Of a stretch of 43,942 bases of DNA, positions 1 to 10,064 are shown in pieces. Source of the stretch: Bacteroidaceae bacterium (lineage in GTDB: Bacteria > Bacteroidota > Bacteroidia > Bacteroidales > Bacteroidaceae); NCBI GenBank assembly GCA_017617805.1, contig JAFZVN010000018.1, positions 1 to 43,942 of the forward strand, read 5' to 3'. The stretch's first letter is position 1, and each line of letters starts with the position of its first letter. The translations under genes were made by a program, and so were the position numbers. The notes below the pieces were generated by a model. The model had not been told where the DNA came from and searched no databases. It saw only the letters and a program-made list of their open reading frames with translations.

Positions 1-23
1 GACCCCCGAAGGGGGAGGGCTTA
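1..23. repeat. Half of a C/G-rich palindromic repeat at the window edge
   Basis: CCCCCGAAGGGGGAGGGC is a self-complementary core closely related to the palindrome inside purF at 18205-18237. It reads in frame as PPKGEGL ahead of the DUF3987 protein. The rest of the copy would lie left of the window. Confidence 0.5.
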
Positions 24-1844
24 CGCGATGTGGAAGATAACGTAAACGATAACCTTAACGCTAACTCTCAACTGTCAATTGTCAACTCTCACCTGTCAAC
101 TGAACGAACCTTGTACATCTTTGACGCTTGCATGCGTGAGGCTGGCTTGCAGGAGAATGACTTGGTGGAGGAAGGTGGCAGGCACAATGCGCTGAAGAGC
201 ATCCTGAGTGTGGGAGCCACACAGCTGCTGACCAAAGAGGAACTGATTGGGGTGTTGCAGGTGAGGATGGCGGCTAACTGGCAGGATGCGAACATCCAGA
301 CGCTGGTGAATGACTTCTATCAGAAATATACGGATTCGAGCCAGAAGATGACCCAGTTCCAACGCAAGGTGTTTGCCAAGAGCAGAAAGCTTAACCTTAA
401 CGATAACCTTAACCTTGACGAATCCTCGCCGGATGGTCTCCCCATTACGGGGGAGATGTCCGAAGGACAGAGAGGGTCTTCTTTTACGAAAATGCCTATG
501 GGCATCAAAGACTCCATCGAGGCGGTAGGTCCTCAACTGGAAATGCCTGTCTTGACCGCCATCTGTCCATGCATCGGGGCATTGGCTACGGGTGTGGTGC
601 TGGATGTGCATGCTCAGAAGAAAGGGCTGAACCTGATCTCCTACATCGCTGGCGACTTCGCCTCGGGCAAGGGAAGCATAGACCCTGTGGTGGAGGCTTG
701 GATGAGCGAGGTGATTGCACTCGACAAGATGTATCAGCAGCAGGAGGAGGAATACCGCAACAAGAAAAAGGCGGCGAAGAACAAGAAGGAGCAGCCAGAG
801 GAACCCAATCTGCCTGTGCGCTACATCACCCTGAACAACACGGTGGCGAAGCTGGCTGAACGTCTGGCGAACACCGAAGGGAAACATGCCTTCTCGTTCA
901 CGCCTGAAGCGGACACGGTGGCGCAGAAGTGGCGTTCGGTCATGAGCGACTTCTCGGTGATGTTGCGACAGAGCTACGACGGCAGCAAGTTCGAAAGGGA
1001 AGCCAAGAGCGTGGAGGCGGTGAACGTGCACATCGACAAGCTGTTGTGGAATGTATGCATGTGTGGAACTCCCGATGCCCTTTATCGTGTGGTCTCAAAC
1101 TATACCGACGGATTTCAGAGCCGAATCGCCATCGCCCGCACGCCCGACAACACCTTCGCACCCTTGGAGGAGAAGCCTCATGTGTTGACCGATCGTCAGA
1201 GGAGCCGCATCCAGCAGATTGCCCACTTGCTGCCGCTGATGCAAGGGGAGGTGGTGCTGCCTAAACTGGAGGCGAAGGGTCGTGAGTGGCTGGAGAAAAT
1301 TCGCTTGGAGACGATGAAGAACGATGATCGTACCAAGGCTCGCCAGCGCATCCGCGTGTGTGTGACCGCCCAGCGAATGACCTGCTGCGTGATGCTCTGC
1401 AAGGTGTGCGAGATGCTCATCCAGAAGCATGGTCTCAACGGCGCGGAAACCATCTTGAAGCAATGCCCCAACCGATGGAAAGAAGTGCTCCTGAAGGCGC
1501 AGACACCTCAGATGCTGGAAATCTATGACGTGATCGCTGACTCGCTCCTGGAAAATGCCCTCTTCTTCTTCCGCGACCGCATTGAGAACGCTTTCAGCAG
1601 CCGTGACTATGCAGGTTGTCTGAGCGGCGAACGTACGAAACGCGGCAAGAACGACTCGATCTATGAGCGACTGGATGTGCAGTTCACCTTCGAGCAGGCC
1701 ATGCAGCACAGCGTGGCTGTCAAAGGGGCAGGAGTGACTCGCAACACCGTGATACAGATGTTGAAGAACTGGCAAAGACAGGGGCTTATCGTACAAACGG
1801 AAACAGGAAAGTTTCGGAAGATCGAGAGTGTCTTGAAAGTTTAG
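3..1844 (+). CDS. DUF3987-type protein, 5' end outside or uncertain
   Basis: The C-terminal part resembles the DUF3987 proteins that Bacteroidales carry beside VirE/primase-like genes. A segment starting near TLYIFDACMREAG has the EEGGRHNAL and MSVGA-like pattern of the linker that precedes DUF3987. It is followed by a P-loop-like GDFASGKGS, a Lys/Glu-rich charged stretch, and a C-terminal winged-helix-like end (TRNTVIQMLKNW). The frame is open to the left window edge. The first usable start inside is a GTG at 30, so the true N-terminus may lie outside; relatives usually have more N-terminal sequence. The N-terminal peptide NVNDNLNANSQLSIVNSH and an internal segment encoded at 385-482 come from short repeats (separate entries), not from the family. 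The small P5-like gene follows 41 bp downstream. The function is unproven; a role in DNA metabolism of mobile elements is an inference. Confidence 0.6.
   Translation, partial: PPKGEGLRDVEDNVNDNLNANSQLSIVNSHLSTERTLYIFDACMREAGLQENDLVEEGGRHNALKSILSVGATQLLTKEELIGVLQVRMAANWQDANIQTLVNDFYQKYTDSSQKMTQFQRKVFAKSRKLNLNDNLNLDESSPDGLPITGEMSEGQRGSSFTKMPMGIKDSIEAVGPQLEMPVLTAICPCIGALATGVVLDVHAQKKGLNLISYIAGDFASGKGSIDPVVEAWMSEVIALDKMYQQQEEEYRNKKKAAKNKKEQPEEPNLPVRYITLNNTVAKLAERLANTEGKHAFSFTPEADTVAQKWRSVMSDFSVMLRQSYDGSKFEREAKSVEAVNVHIDKLLWNVCMCGTPDALYRVVSNYTDGFQSRIAIARTPDNTFAPLEEKPHVLTDRQRSRIQQIAHLLPLMQGEVVLPKLEAKGREWLEKIRLETMKNDDRTKARQRIRVCVTAQRMTCCVMLCKVCEMLIQKHGLNGAETILKQCPNRWKEVLLKAQTPQMLEIYDVIADSLLENALFFFRDRIENAFSSRDYAGCLSGERTKRGKNDSIYERLDVQFTFEQAMQHSVAVKGAGVTRNTVIQMLKNWQRQGLIVQTETGKFRKIESVLKV
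385..482. repeat. In-frame composite repeat inside the DUF3987 gene
   Basis: Two repeat types lie side by side in an open frame. First comes an array of TTAACC/TTAACG hexamers (about 385-418), coding KLNLNDNLNL. Then comes a palindromic element (about 431-482) containing GGTCTCCCCATTACGGGG and ending GAGAGGGTCTT. The second part matches the element lying after the HU-like gene at 21246-21287, which has the same CCCCATTACGGG core and the same GAGAGGGTCTT end. It adds a low-complexity loop before the DUF3987 core. Confidence 0.65.
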
Positions 1845-1885
1845 CATGTCATGATTGTCAAAGTCATTATTGTCATTTTCAAAAT

Positions 1886-2329
1886 ATGAAAAATAAATAT
1901 TTACCGAGGGGTTTGCGCAATCGCAACCCCCTCAACATCAGAAAGAGTGACCAGCTTTGGGCAGGTCAGACAGGGAATGACGGTGCGTTCTGCATCTTCC
2001 TGAGTAATGAATATGGCTATAGGGCGGCCTTCCGCATCCTGAAGACCTACAATGTGAAGTACCACATCTATTCGGTGCGAGAAATCATCAGCAGGTGGGC
2101 ACCTCCGAATGATGGGAACAACACACGTGCCTACATCGAGAGAGTCTGTGCCCTCTCAGGACTCCGAGAGACGGACATCATCGTGGTGCAGCCCAGTGAT
2201 GGCGACCCTTACAATGTCGTGATGCTAGTATGGGCAATGGCGATTGTGGAGAATGGTGAGAGGTACAAGAAACTCATTGATAGAGGCGAAATCTGCAAAG
2301 GATATGACCTCGCCTTTGGACAAAGATAA
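1886..2329 (+). CDS. P5-like structural/lytic protein (phage endolysin-type)
   Basis: A 147-aa protein. The N-terminal pattern RGLRNRNPLNIRKS-x3-W, a following F-L-x-x-EYGYRAAFRIL, then IISRWAPPNDGNNTRAYIERV is that of the family often annotated as structural protein P5 in Bacteroidales. These resemble phage muralytic proteins (G/RNxxNIR, then WAP-x-x-N-x-T-x-x-Y). No signal peptide is visible. It lies 41 bp after the DUF3987 gene on the same strand and converges on sprA, whose stop codon begins 4 bp away. In Bacteroidales, lysozyme- or amidase-like genes commonly sit beside DUF3987 genes, so this pair may be a small conserved mobile or prophage-derived unit. The enzymatic activity is inferred, not shown. 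Confidence 0.65.
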   Translation: MKNKYLPRGLRNRNPLNIRKSDQLWAGQTGNDGAFCIFLSNEYGYRAAFRILKTYNVKYHIYSVREIISRWAPPNDGNNTRAYIERVCALSGLRETDIIVVQPSDGDPYNVVMLVWAMAIVENGERYKKLIDRGEICKGYDLAFGQR

Positions 2330-2333
2330 TAAG

Positions 2334-5300
2334 TTACCTCACCAATGAGAATTTCATGCTGACACCGAAGTCGGCAGTGGTGGTGGGGTAGGCGGATTGG
2401 GAGACGAGGGGAACGTTGCGCTGCCAGTCGAAGAAGCCGGAGAGGGTGAGGAGGCGGCTGAAGGTATAGTCGGCCTGCATGGTGAGCTTGTAGGCAGTGG
2501 CTCCGCTGGTGGCTGTGGTGACAGCTGTCTGGATGTTGCGGTTGAGGGCGTTCTGCAGACGATAGGAGAAGTCGGCCTTGACGTTGAGGTCGTGGCTGAT
2601 GGTGCTTCGTGTGCGAGCGTTGGTGTTGCTGCTCTTGGTGTCCTCTTTCTTGTTTTTGGACTTCGACTTCGATTTGCGTGCTTCGTTGCTCTGGATGGAC
2701 TTGGCACCAAAGAGGTTGAGGTCTTTGATCTTATAGCCCAAGCCAATCACAATGTCGTTGGAGAAGTTCTCCGTGAGTGCCACGCTGGTCATGGAGAGGT
2801 TGAGCGTGCGGGTCTTGTTGTATTGCAGTTTGGCTGTGAGTCCGCTGTTGAAGGACATATCCACACCGATGAAAGGCGAGAAGGACTCGTTGATGCTGAC
2901 GGTGGACACGTTGTACATGGAGCTTGGGATGGGGTTGCCGGTGGTCACATTGCTGATGAAGCCCCAGTCACCCATGTATTCCATGAAGTTGGAGTAGGAG
3001 TTGTAGGCGCCAACGGAGTAGATGCTCTTGTAGGCGTGGTTGATGTTGAACGACTTGACGTGGTCGCCCAACCAAGGGATGAGTTTGGTCAGACCTGCAT
3101 ACTTCACACTCCAGTTTGGCATCAGACGTTTGAGGGCTGGGAAAATGTCGAGCGGTGTGGATGCCGCATTTCCTCCGCAGTAGGCTGAGAGGAAGGCGGG
3201 TACCATCACATCGGCTGAGTAGAGTTCCACACCTCCATTTTCTGGGTTGTAGGCCTTGCCTGCCCATTCTGTGCCAGCACTCTTCGGATAGGTGGCCGAT
3301 GCGTATTTCTGCTCCAGACGCTCTTGGATGACGGACATGTTCTTGAGGAACTTGTCGAAGTGCTTGGAGTGGTAGTTGTTGTTGATGTTGCCACCTGACT
3401 CGAAGGCTGAACCGAAGGAGATGACGGTCATGGAGAATGAACCGCTCTGGGTGGTAGGCATGCCGTCGTACATGAACTGGATGCGCTTCGACTTGTTCAC
3501 GGTGCGTACAGCGTCGAGGTCAATCTTGAAGTCCTTGAAGGGTTCGAGGGTCGCCTTCAGTTGCAGGTCTTCCATCGCTGCTGTGCTGGCAGGGGTGGTG
3601 ATGTTGGAGTCGTTCTGCATCAGCCATCCGTTGCGTGCAGCTTGATCGATATAACCATCACCCACAGCACCAAAGGCAAAGCCCAAGCCTGGCGAGAGGA
3701 CGCCATTCACGTGCTTCTGTCCGAAGGCGTCGCCCACTTCGGTGCGGAAGCCTGGCAGGGTGAGGGAGTAGGTGTTGCGATAGGAGATGCTGGCTGTTCG
3801 CAGGGTCATGAGACCACGAGCGAACACCTGTGCGGTCTTGTACCACGTGAGGTTTTCGAGCGGCTGCTTTGCCACCACGTTAATCTTCACAGGGATGCTG
3901 TCGTGGTTCTTCACCTTGATGGTGTTGGCATCGACCTTCTTGTATTTCAGTTTGTAGGTCTTGCCCTCGGCGGTGGTGGCACGTACCACGAGACGTTTGG
4001 AGTTCTGTCCGTGCTTCACTTCCACATCGGTGGAGTCGTTGAGTGCCACTTCCTTTGAGAATCCTTTGCTCTTCTTGTCGTCTTTCGCTTTCGCGTTCTT
4101 GTCGTTTTGAGCCTTGGCATTCTTATCGTTCTTGTTGTTCTTCTGGTCTTGTCCCTTGGCATCCTCCGTGCCCTCAGCCTCCTTCTTGTCCTTCGAGGTC
4201 TTTGTGTCCTTGGCAGCAGTCTTGGCATTCTTGCTGGCTGTGGTTCGGCTGTTGCTCTTCTTCGTGTTGCCAGAGAGTCGCTTCTCGGTATCTGCCAAGA
4301 ACTTCCACTTCTTGTAGAGGGTCTCGAAGTTGAGTTGACCGTTCAGGTTGACGGTACGCTGGGTATTGACGGTGTGGCCCAATGAGGTGCCATCTTCGAG
4401 TTCTGTGCCTCGTGTCCAGTTGTAGTTGGCATTGTAGGAACCATCGGCTGTCATCCAGTCGAAGAGCGGAATCTTGTTGAGCGGCACTTGGTAGGAGCCT
4501 GTGAAGGTGCTGCGATAGGTGAGTGGACGTCCAAACGATTTGAGGCTTTGCTTCACAGAGTCTTTCCATGCGCTGTACTCGTCAGGATAGAGGTGTTTGT
4601 TCACCACCACGTAGGGTTCCTCAATCTCTGCATGGGTGGAAGAGGTCCATGACATCTTCATGGCCTTGAAAATGTCCCAACGCACGGTGAGGTCACGATT
4701 CCAGAGGAACTGATCAGAGAAGGTGACAGGCAGTTTGGTGCTGCTGTTGTCGATGTCACGCTCCTGGAACTCGTAGTAGTTGCGTGTGATGTCGGTGTTG
4801 AACGAGACACTCTGAGGCAACCACTGCAGGTTTTGTGCCTTCACGATGTCGAGCCACTTCGACTTGCCCTTCAGGTTCTTGAATGGTTCGAGCGGCTTGT
4901 ACTTGGGCGAATAGTTGTAGGAGAGGTTGAACTTCCAATTCTCCTCATTCTCATAGACGGTGGTCTCACCAGTCTTGTAACGCTGGCTGTAGCTGTAGCT
5001 GACGGTGAAGTTGGCTGGGTCGAAAGGCAGCGGCTTGCGGCTCTGCACACCACTTCTCCAGTTGCTCAGCGAGAAGTTCTTGTTCTTCACCACACTTTCT
5101 GTCAGGTTGCTGAGCGAGTCACGTGCGGCCTTGTTCTCACACTCGTCGAGGGCATCCTTCAGAAGCATGTCGGTGTCGAACGGATTGTATTTGGGCGAAA
5201 TCTTCTGCCAAGAATAAGAGTAGTAGAACGGCAGGTTCATCTTCCACTTCTCAGGGAAGAACTTGCCTAACTCAATCTGGGTGGTGATGCCCCATTCGTA

Positions 5301-8300
5301 GAGGTTGTCGTTGCGACGTTCAGTCACACCTTCCTCAATGCCACCAAAACCTGCTGTCTCCACGTGACCAGTCACATTGACAGAACCGAGGTCGGACAAC
5401 TGCACGTTCAGGTTTCCTTGTGCAGCCCAACCGCCTTCGTTGGAGTAATCCTGCATGCGCAGCTCATTCACCCACACTTCCACGCTACCTGTGCGACGTC
5501 CGTTGTTGCGCACACCAATCATCATGGTCTTCACCTCGCCCAAAGACGGATTGCCGACAATGCTGATCTTGTTGTTGGGACGGTTCTCGTCGTAGATGTA
5601 GTAGAGTTGGGTGTAGCTGGCTGTGCCATTGGCTCTGGCCTTGTTGCGCTCGTGCTTCAGGTTGGTGAAGGCTGAGAAGTCGATGTCGAGCATGTTCTCC
5701 TCTGGCCACACCGCCTTACAACCTTGTGTGGTGTAGGTGTCGTAGTGACCCGCAGGTGTGAGTTTGAGTGGAATCTCATACTCGTAGTAGTTGCTCTTGT
5801 AGTCGCTACCGATGCGGAAGAAGATGCTCATCTGGTTGTCTTGCAGTTCTGTGTCGCTGGTTGGCGCATTGGCATGAACGAACATCTGCAAGTGCTTGTA
5901 GTGACGTAGGTCTTTGTTCAGATTCTTATAGACGGCACGTGCATCGCCTGTGGCAAGGTTCTCCACCGTCAGCGCCAACGCTGCCTCGTTCTGCTGGGTG
6001 AGCTGAGGCTGTGAGGGGTCGAGAATACGGGTGATGCCAGGAGGCAATACATAGTTGACAGGGGTCTTGTCGTTGTGCTCCTCGATGTTGACGGAGGAAG
6101 GAACCATGCTGCCGCTCACGCTGGGCTTGTCGCCAGAGAAGAGTTGCTGGGTATAGTTGCGCCATTCACCCTTCACCAAGTCGAGATTGGCCAGACGTAC
6201 CACGACAGGCTCTTCGAAGCCCGTCATGTACATACGCATGAAGCGGATGCTGGAGAAGTCGCTGATGCTGCCTTCCTTGCCTTCGTATTCTTCCACAGGA
6301 ATGCGGAACTGGTACCAGGTGGCTTTCTCCTTGTTGCCATTGCGGAGCGACACACTGGTCTCTCTCGAACCCACAATGAAGTTTCTGCCCACAACCATAT
6401 CCTCTGGTCGGAGGCTGACATGATACTCGAAGAAGTTCTCGTACTCGTTCATCGTGTAGTCGGAATTGACATCCTCTGCATCAGGTGTGCTCTTGTAGGC
6501 GGTTGAGTAACTTTCTTGTGACTCGCTGGTGTTGGGCGAGTTGCCTTCAGGCGAGTTGATGCGCTTGTAGCGGTCGAGGATGGACACACGGTTGGCATCG
6601 AAATCGCTGCCTCTGAAGTAGTGGTAGTCATCGCCTGCAGGGTCAGCGTAGATGGAGTCGTAAACAGCTTGGCTCACCTTGTCCTTGATGGCGTTCAGGT
6701 AGTCGGCATAGATGCCATAGGTACGTTCGTCGGCATCAGCAAGACCATTCAAACCAATATCTTGGCGTTGACGGGCACCACTCTCGTTGGAGAAGGAATA
6801 AACCACAGACTTCTCGCTGGGCACACGTCCCCAAGTGGTTTCTGTGTAGGTGGAGGCACTGTTGACGGGCATACCGCTCTCGTAGAACTTCTTGCCATCC
6901 TTCAGCACATCCTCGCTGATGTCGCCCAAGTTGATGTAGAAGTCACCTCCAAAACGATGGTCGTTCTTTGAGTAGATGAAGGGATCGAGCATCCAGAACT
7001 CGATGTACTGCACATTGCTGCTCTCGAAGTCGCTCTGGTCAATCTTTCGCATCATACCGCCCCACCGTTGCTTGGGATTGTTCAGGTGACCTTTCTCATC
7101 TACATCGGTGTCGAGGTTGTAAGGACCACGCTCGTTGGGATAGTAAGCCATATTGAGGATGGACAGCGTGTTGCTCTCGCCCATGTTGGTGTCGCGATTG
7201 GGATAGACCTCACGTACATAAACCTCACGCACATAGTGGTTGGAGAGCTGGTCGAGGTCGTTCTTGATGTGGGCAGGTGTGAGCGATGAGGAACGGCGTG
7301 TGAAGAGAGGCTCGATGTTGTACCAAGCCAAGCGAGCACGGTTGTAGCCGTATTTCACATCGTTCGACAGTTTGCCGTATTGCAGATGGGATGGGGTAGA
7401 GGAGAGCGTCCATTCCTTCGGATTGCTTACGTCAAGGGCTGTTCGTGTGTCTTCGAAGTCATCCAGATAGGAAGCGTTACCCTGTGTCTCCTTCGATTCG
7501 CCTGCCTTCAGTTGGGCATATTCGCCTGTGAAGGAAATGGAAGAAGGCGCACTGAGGTTGAGGAATGGCAGTTTGTCCAGCATGTTCGTCAACCACTGCG
7601 AGTTCTGTTTCCAGTTCATGTGGAATCCCCAGATGGTGTTGTTGAGCGGCTCTGAACCCATCGTCACTTTGGAGTAGAGCGGCTTCTCGCTCACCTTCAT
7701 CCAAGTACCTCCGATGTTGAAGTTCTTGGTGAAGTCGTATTCCCAGTTCACACCCATCATCGTCTTGCGCATGAAAGTGATGGCATCCACATTTTCGAGG
7801 CTCACGCTCACATTCGTTCCTGCATCGATGATGCTCTGGTTGATGATGGTCACATCGCCTGTAGAATAGCTGACGGTATAGTCGGTGTTTTCTGTCAGGG
7901 TCACACCACCAGCCGTCACAATGACAGAACCCTGGGGAATGTAGCCATCCGACACATGGATGACACTTCCGCTGGAGGCCTTGTATTCACCCACCAGCGA
8001 GAATTTGTTCTTTTCGGCAATCTGCTTGGCGACGGTCTTGGTCGAGTCGTACAGCTCGTCGTAGCAGTATTTGTCAGCAATGGCGTCATTGCCTATCTTC
8101 TGTCGCAGCCAATCACCAAAGGGTTCCACCACAGGGAAGATGACACGTCCTGTCTGTGACTGAATCGTGTAGCCTTCGATGAAGTCGAATCGACCGTTTG
8201 GATTGGTCTTGTCGTTGTCGTCCAAGCGGTCGAGGTTCAGCATCTTCAGCAAGGTGGTCTGCTTGAACTTCTCCTCTGGAATGTAGTTGAGGTTCACACC

Positions 8301-9932
8301 TGTGGTGTCGCTCAGATACTTGATGTCCATCTTGAACTTCTCTCGCTGAATGGAGACGGCTCGCAGGTCATACACGTTCTTCATCATCAAGTCCCAGTTA
8401 CCCATTCTGGGTGAGTTGCTGGTGTTCTTCAACAGCTTCACATACAGCGCCTTGTCGTTGTCCTTCTGGTCGGCTGAGAACTCACCCACCTGATAGGTCT
8501 GACCATTGTAGGTGTATTCGTAAGCCACTGCCAACACCTGATTGGCTTGAAGGGTTGTCTTCAAACTCACATAACCCAAATGCTGGTTGAGGGTGTAGTC
8601 GGACGAAGAGAGCAGACGGGCATTCTCCACCTTCTCATACTCGATACCACCTTGCATCACAGGGTCTAAAACCACGCTGGTTTGATCCATGTTGCGAGCA
8701 TCGTTGTAGGTGCTCACCATCTGTGAGTAGAGCGTGTTGCTGCCGTTGCTGGGCACGTTGCTGCCAGAGCCTACCCAAGTGCCGTTGGTGATTTTCTGAT
8801 TCTCAGCCAAATCCACCAAACCGATGATGTTACGTGTGTTTTGGGTCTCACCACCTGTGTTAGTAATCCACAACTCGATGCGGTTGATGGTGATACCGCT
8901 GGTGATGTTTGGAAGGGTAGAGCAGGCACGGTCGTAGGTGTCGTGGAAATAGTGAGCGAGGAAGAAATGACGGTTTTCGTCATATTCGTAAGCCTGAATC
9001 TCGTAGGTGGCCAATTGATTGCCTCCTCGGCTGTTGACGGTGGTCGATTGCGATTTCTTCTGACTGACAACGGTTTGCAGTTTCAGTTTGCCAAATTGCA
9101 GGTCTGTTCTGATACCAAACAGGGCTTGCGAACCCTTGATGAGGCTCGAATTGGTGGGGAAATCCACATAACCACCCTCCAATTTCTTCACAATCTCATC
9201 TTCCTTGCCTTCGTAGGCGAGTTTCAGGTTTTTCTTGTCGAAATCGAAAGTGGATTCCGTGTTGTAATTGATGTTGAAGCCCATCTTGTCGCCCACTTTG
9301 GCATCGACGCTCATGTTGATTTTCTCGTCAAAGTCAAAGGCTTTGGTCTTGCGGCTACGTTCGGAGAGCGAAGGGTTGTCCGTGAACTTGTAACTGTAGC
9401 CAAACTTCAATTCCGCACTACCTCGTGTGCTGATTTGCACACCACCAGGACCGAAGATCTTCTCGGCAGGACCTAAGTCGAAGTGCATGTTGCTGAAGTC
9501 GAACTTGTCCTTGCCCTTCGTCACAAACAGCGAGTCGTTCCTTACCTTGAAATAATCACGGAATGACTTCTTCTCATTCCATCTCAAATACTCCTCTGGT
9601 GTCATCATCCAAGGCTGACTCAGGAACCCATCGCCCAATTTTGTTCCGACTTTGTAAAGTCCTGATTTCTCGTCATATACGGCAGTGTCAGGCTTTAGGT
9701 TCTCAGGGTCTTGCAAGTCCATCGAGAACTGTTCTCCATGCAGATCGTTGGGGTAATCTGTCTTCTTCACCTTTACCGTGTCAGGAGCCTCTTGTGGACT
9801 TGGCGTTGTCGTAGTTTTCTCAGACACAAAAAGTTCTGACGAGAACACATGGCTATTGCTCACTTCCGCAATAGCACTCATGCTCGTCATAACCAATAAG
9901 ATATATAATATATTTCGAAGTGTCTGCTTCAA
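2334..9932 (-). CDS. sprA: SprA/Sov, type IX secretion system outer-membrane translocon
   Basis: A very large protein of 2532 aa, matching SprA (about 2400-2500 aa). SprA is the giant beta-barrel through which type IX cargo crosses the outer membrane of Bacteroidetes. The N-terminus (MKQTLRNILYILLVMTSMSA, then IA) is a signal peptide with likely cleavage near residue 22. The body has many Tyr/Trp-rich beta strands and ends with a strand closing in FSLVR, as expected for a barrel. The chosen start is TTG: no ATG lies between it and the upstream in-frame stop, and the next ATG would destroy the signal peptide. Residues about 1885-1960 form a Lys/Asn/Asp/Ala-rich low-complexity insert, and a second Lys/Ser-rich patch lies near the C-terminus. 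The gene is divergent from the radical-SAM gene. Confidence 0.93.
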   Translation of the reverse strand: MKQTLRNILYILLVMTSMSAIAEVSNSHVFSSELFVSEKTTTTPSPQEAPDTVKVKKTDYPNDLHGEQFSMDLQDPENLKPDTAVYDEKSGLYKVGTKLGDGFLSQPWMMTPEEYLRWNEKKSFRDYFKVRNDSLFVTKGKDKFDFSNMHFDLGPAEKIFGPGGVQISTRGSAELKFGYSYKFTDNPSLSERSRKTKAFDFDEKINMSVDAKVGDKMGFNINYNTESTFDFDKKNLKLAYEGKEDEIVKKLEGGYVDFPTNSSLIKGSQALFGIRTDLQFGKLKLQTVVSQKKSQSTTVNSRGGNQLATYEIQAYEYDENRHFFLAHYFHDTYDRACSTLPNITSGITINRIELWITNTGGETQNTRNIIGLVDLAENQKITNGTWVGSGSNVPSNGSNTLYSQMVSTYNDARNMDQTSVVLDPVMQGGIEYEKVENARLLSSSDYTLNQHLGYVSLKTTLQANQVLAVAYEYTYNGQTYQVGEFSADQKDNDKALYVKLLKNTSNSPRMGNWDLMMKNVYDLRAVSIQREKFKMDIKYLSDTTGVNLNYIPEEKFKQTTLLKMLNLDRLDDNDKTNPNGRFDFIEGYTIQSQTGRVIFPVVEPFGDWLRQKIGNDAIADKYCYDELYDSTKTVAKQIAEKNKFSLVGEYKASSGSVIHVSDGYIPQGSVIVTAGGVTLTENTDYTVSYSTGDVTIINQSIIDAGTNVSVSLENVDAITFMRKTMMGVNWEYDFTKNFNIGGTWMKVSEKPLYSKVTMGSEPLNNTIWGFHMNWKQNSQWLTNMLDKLPFLNLSAPSSISFTGEYAQLKAGESKETQGNASYLDDFEDTRTALDVSNPKEWTLSSTPSHLQYGKLSNDVKYGYNRARLAWYNIEPLFTRRSSSLTPAHIKNDLDQLSNHYVREVYVREVYPNRDTNMGESNTLSILNMAYYPNERGPYNLDTDVDEKGHLNNPKQRWGGMMRKIDQSDFESSNVQYIEFWMLDPFIYSKNDHRFGGDFYINLGDISEDVLKDGKKFYESGMPVNSASTYTETTWGRVPSEKSVVYSFSNESGARQRQDIGLNGLADADERTYGIYADYLNAIKDKVSQAVYDSIYADPAGDDYHYFRGSDFDANRVSILDRYKRINSPEGNSPNTSESQESYSTAYKSTPDAEDVNSDYTMNEYENFFEYHVSLRPEDMVVGRNFIVGSRETSVSLRNGNKEKATWYQFRIPVEEYEGKEGSISDFSSIRFMRMYMTGFEEPVVVRLANLDLVKGEWRNYTQQLFSGDKPSVSGSMVPSSVNIEEHNDKTPVNYVLPPGITRILDPSQPQLTQQNEAALALTVENLATGDARAVYKNLNKDLRHYKHLQMFVHANAPTSDTELQDNQMSIFFRIGSDYKSNYYEYEIPLKLTPAGHYDTYTTQGCKAVWPEENMLDIDFSAFTNLKHERNKARANGTASYTQLYYIYDENRPNNKISIVGNPSLGEVKTMMIGVRNNGRRTGSVEVWVNELRMQDYSNEGGWAAQGNLNVQLSDLGSVNVTGHVETAGFGGIEEGVTERRNDNLYEWGITTQIELGKFFPEKWKMNLPFYYSYSWQKISPKYNPFDTDMLLKDALDECENKAARDSLSNLTESVVKNKNFSLSNWRSGVQSRKPLPFDPANFTVSYSYSQRYKTGETTVYENEENWKFNLSYNYSPKYKPLEPFKNLKGKSKWLDIVKAQNLQWLPQSVSFNTDITRNYYEFQERDIDNSSTKLPVTFSDQFLWNRDLTVRWDIFKAMKMSWTSSTHAEIEEPYVVVNKHLYPDEYSAWKDSVKQSLKSFGRPLTYRSTFTGSYQVPLNKIPLFDWMTADGSYNANYNWTRGTELEDGTSLGHTVNTQRTVNLNGQLNFETLYKKWKFLADTEKRLSGNTKKSNSRTTASKNAKTAAKDTKTSKDKKEAEGTEDAKGQDQKNNKNDKNAKAQNDKNAKAKDDKKSKGFSKEVALNDSTDVEVKHGQNSKRLVVRATTAEGKTYKLKYKKVDANTIKVKNHDSIPVKINVVAKQPLENLTWYKTAQVFARGLMTLRTASISYRNTYSLTLPGFRTEVGDAFGQKHVNGVLSPGLGFAFGAVGDGYIDQAARNGWLMQNDSNITTPASTAAMEDLQLKATLEPFKDFKIDLDAVRTVNKSKRIQFMYDGMPTTQSGSFSMTVISFGSAFESGGNINNNYHSKHFDKFLKNMSVIQERLEQKYASATYPKSAGTEWAGKAYNPENGGVELYSADVMVPAFLSAYCGGNAASTPLDIFPALKRLMPNWSVKYAGLTKLIPWLGDHVKSFNINHAYKSIYSVGAYNSYSNFMEYMGDWGFISNVTTGNPIPSSMYNVSTVSINESFSPFIGVDMSFNSGLTAKLQYNKTRTLNLSMTSVALTENFSNDIVIGLGYKIKDLNLFGAKSIQSNEARKSKSKSKNKKEDTKSSNTNARTRSTISHDLNVKADFSYRLQNALNRNIQTAVTTATSGATAYKLTMQADYTFSRLLTLSGFFDWQRNVPLVSQSAYPTTTADFGVSMKFSLVR

Positions 9933-10037
9933 ACCGTTCTGCTGTCTTGAGAGGCTCCAAGAGCCCGTTCATACATACTTCTAAGATAAGAAACGTAAAA
10001 AACCTCACATTATTGTATAAATATCGTTTTTTTGCAC

Positions 10038-10045
10038 TACCTTTG
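10038..10045 (+). promoter_or_regulatory. Bacteroidetes -7 element of the radical-SAM gene
   Basis: TACCTTTG fits the TAnnTTTG consensus and lies 19 bp before the chosen ATG at 10065. A weak -33 candidate, ATTG, is at 10012-10015. This position rules out the longer upstream start at 10032. Confidence 0.6.
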
Positions 10046-10064
10046 CCAACGAAAAAGAGATACG

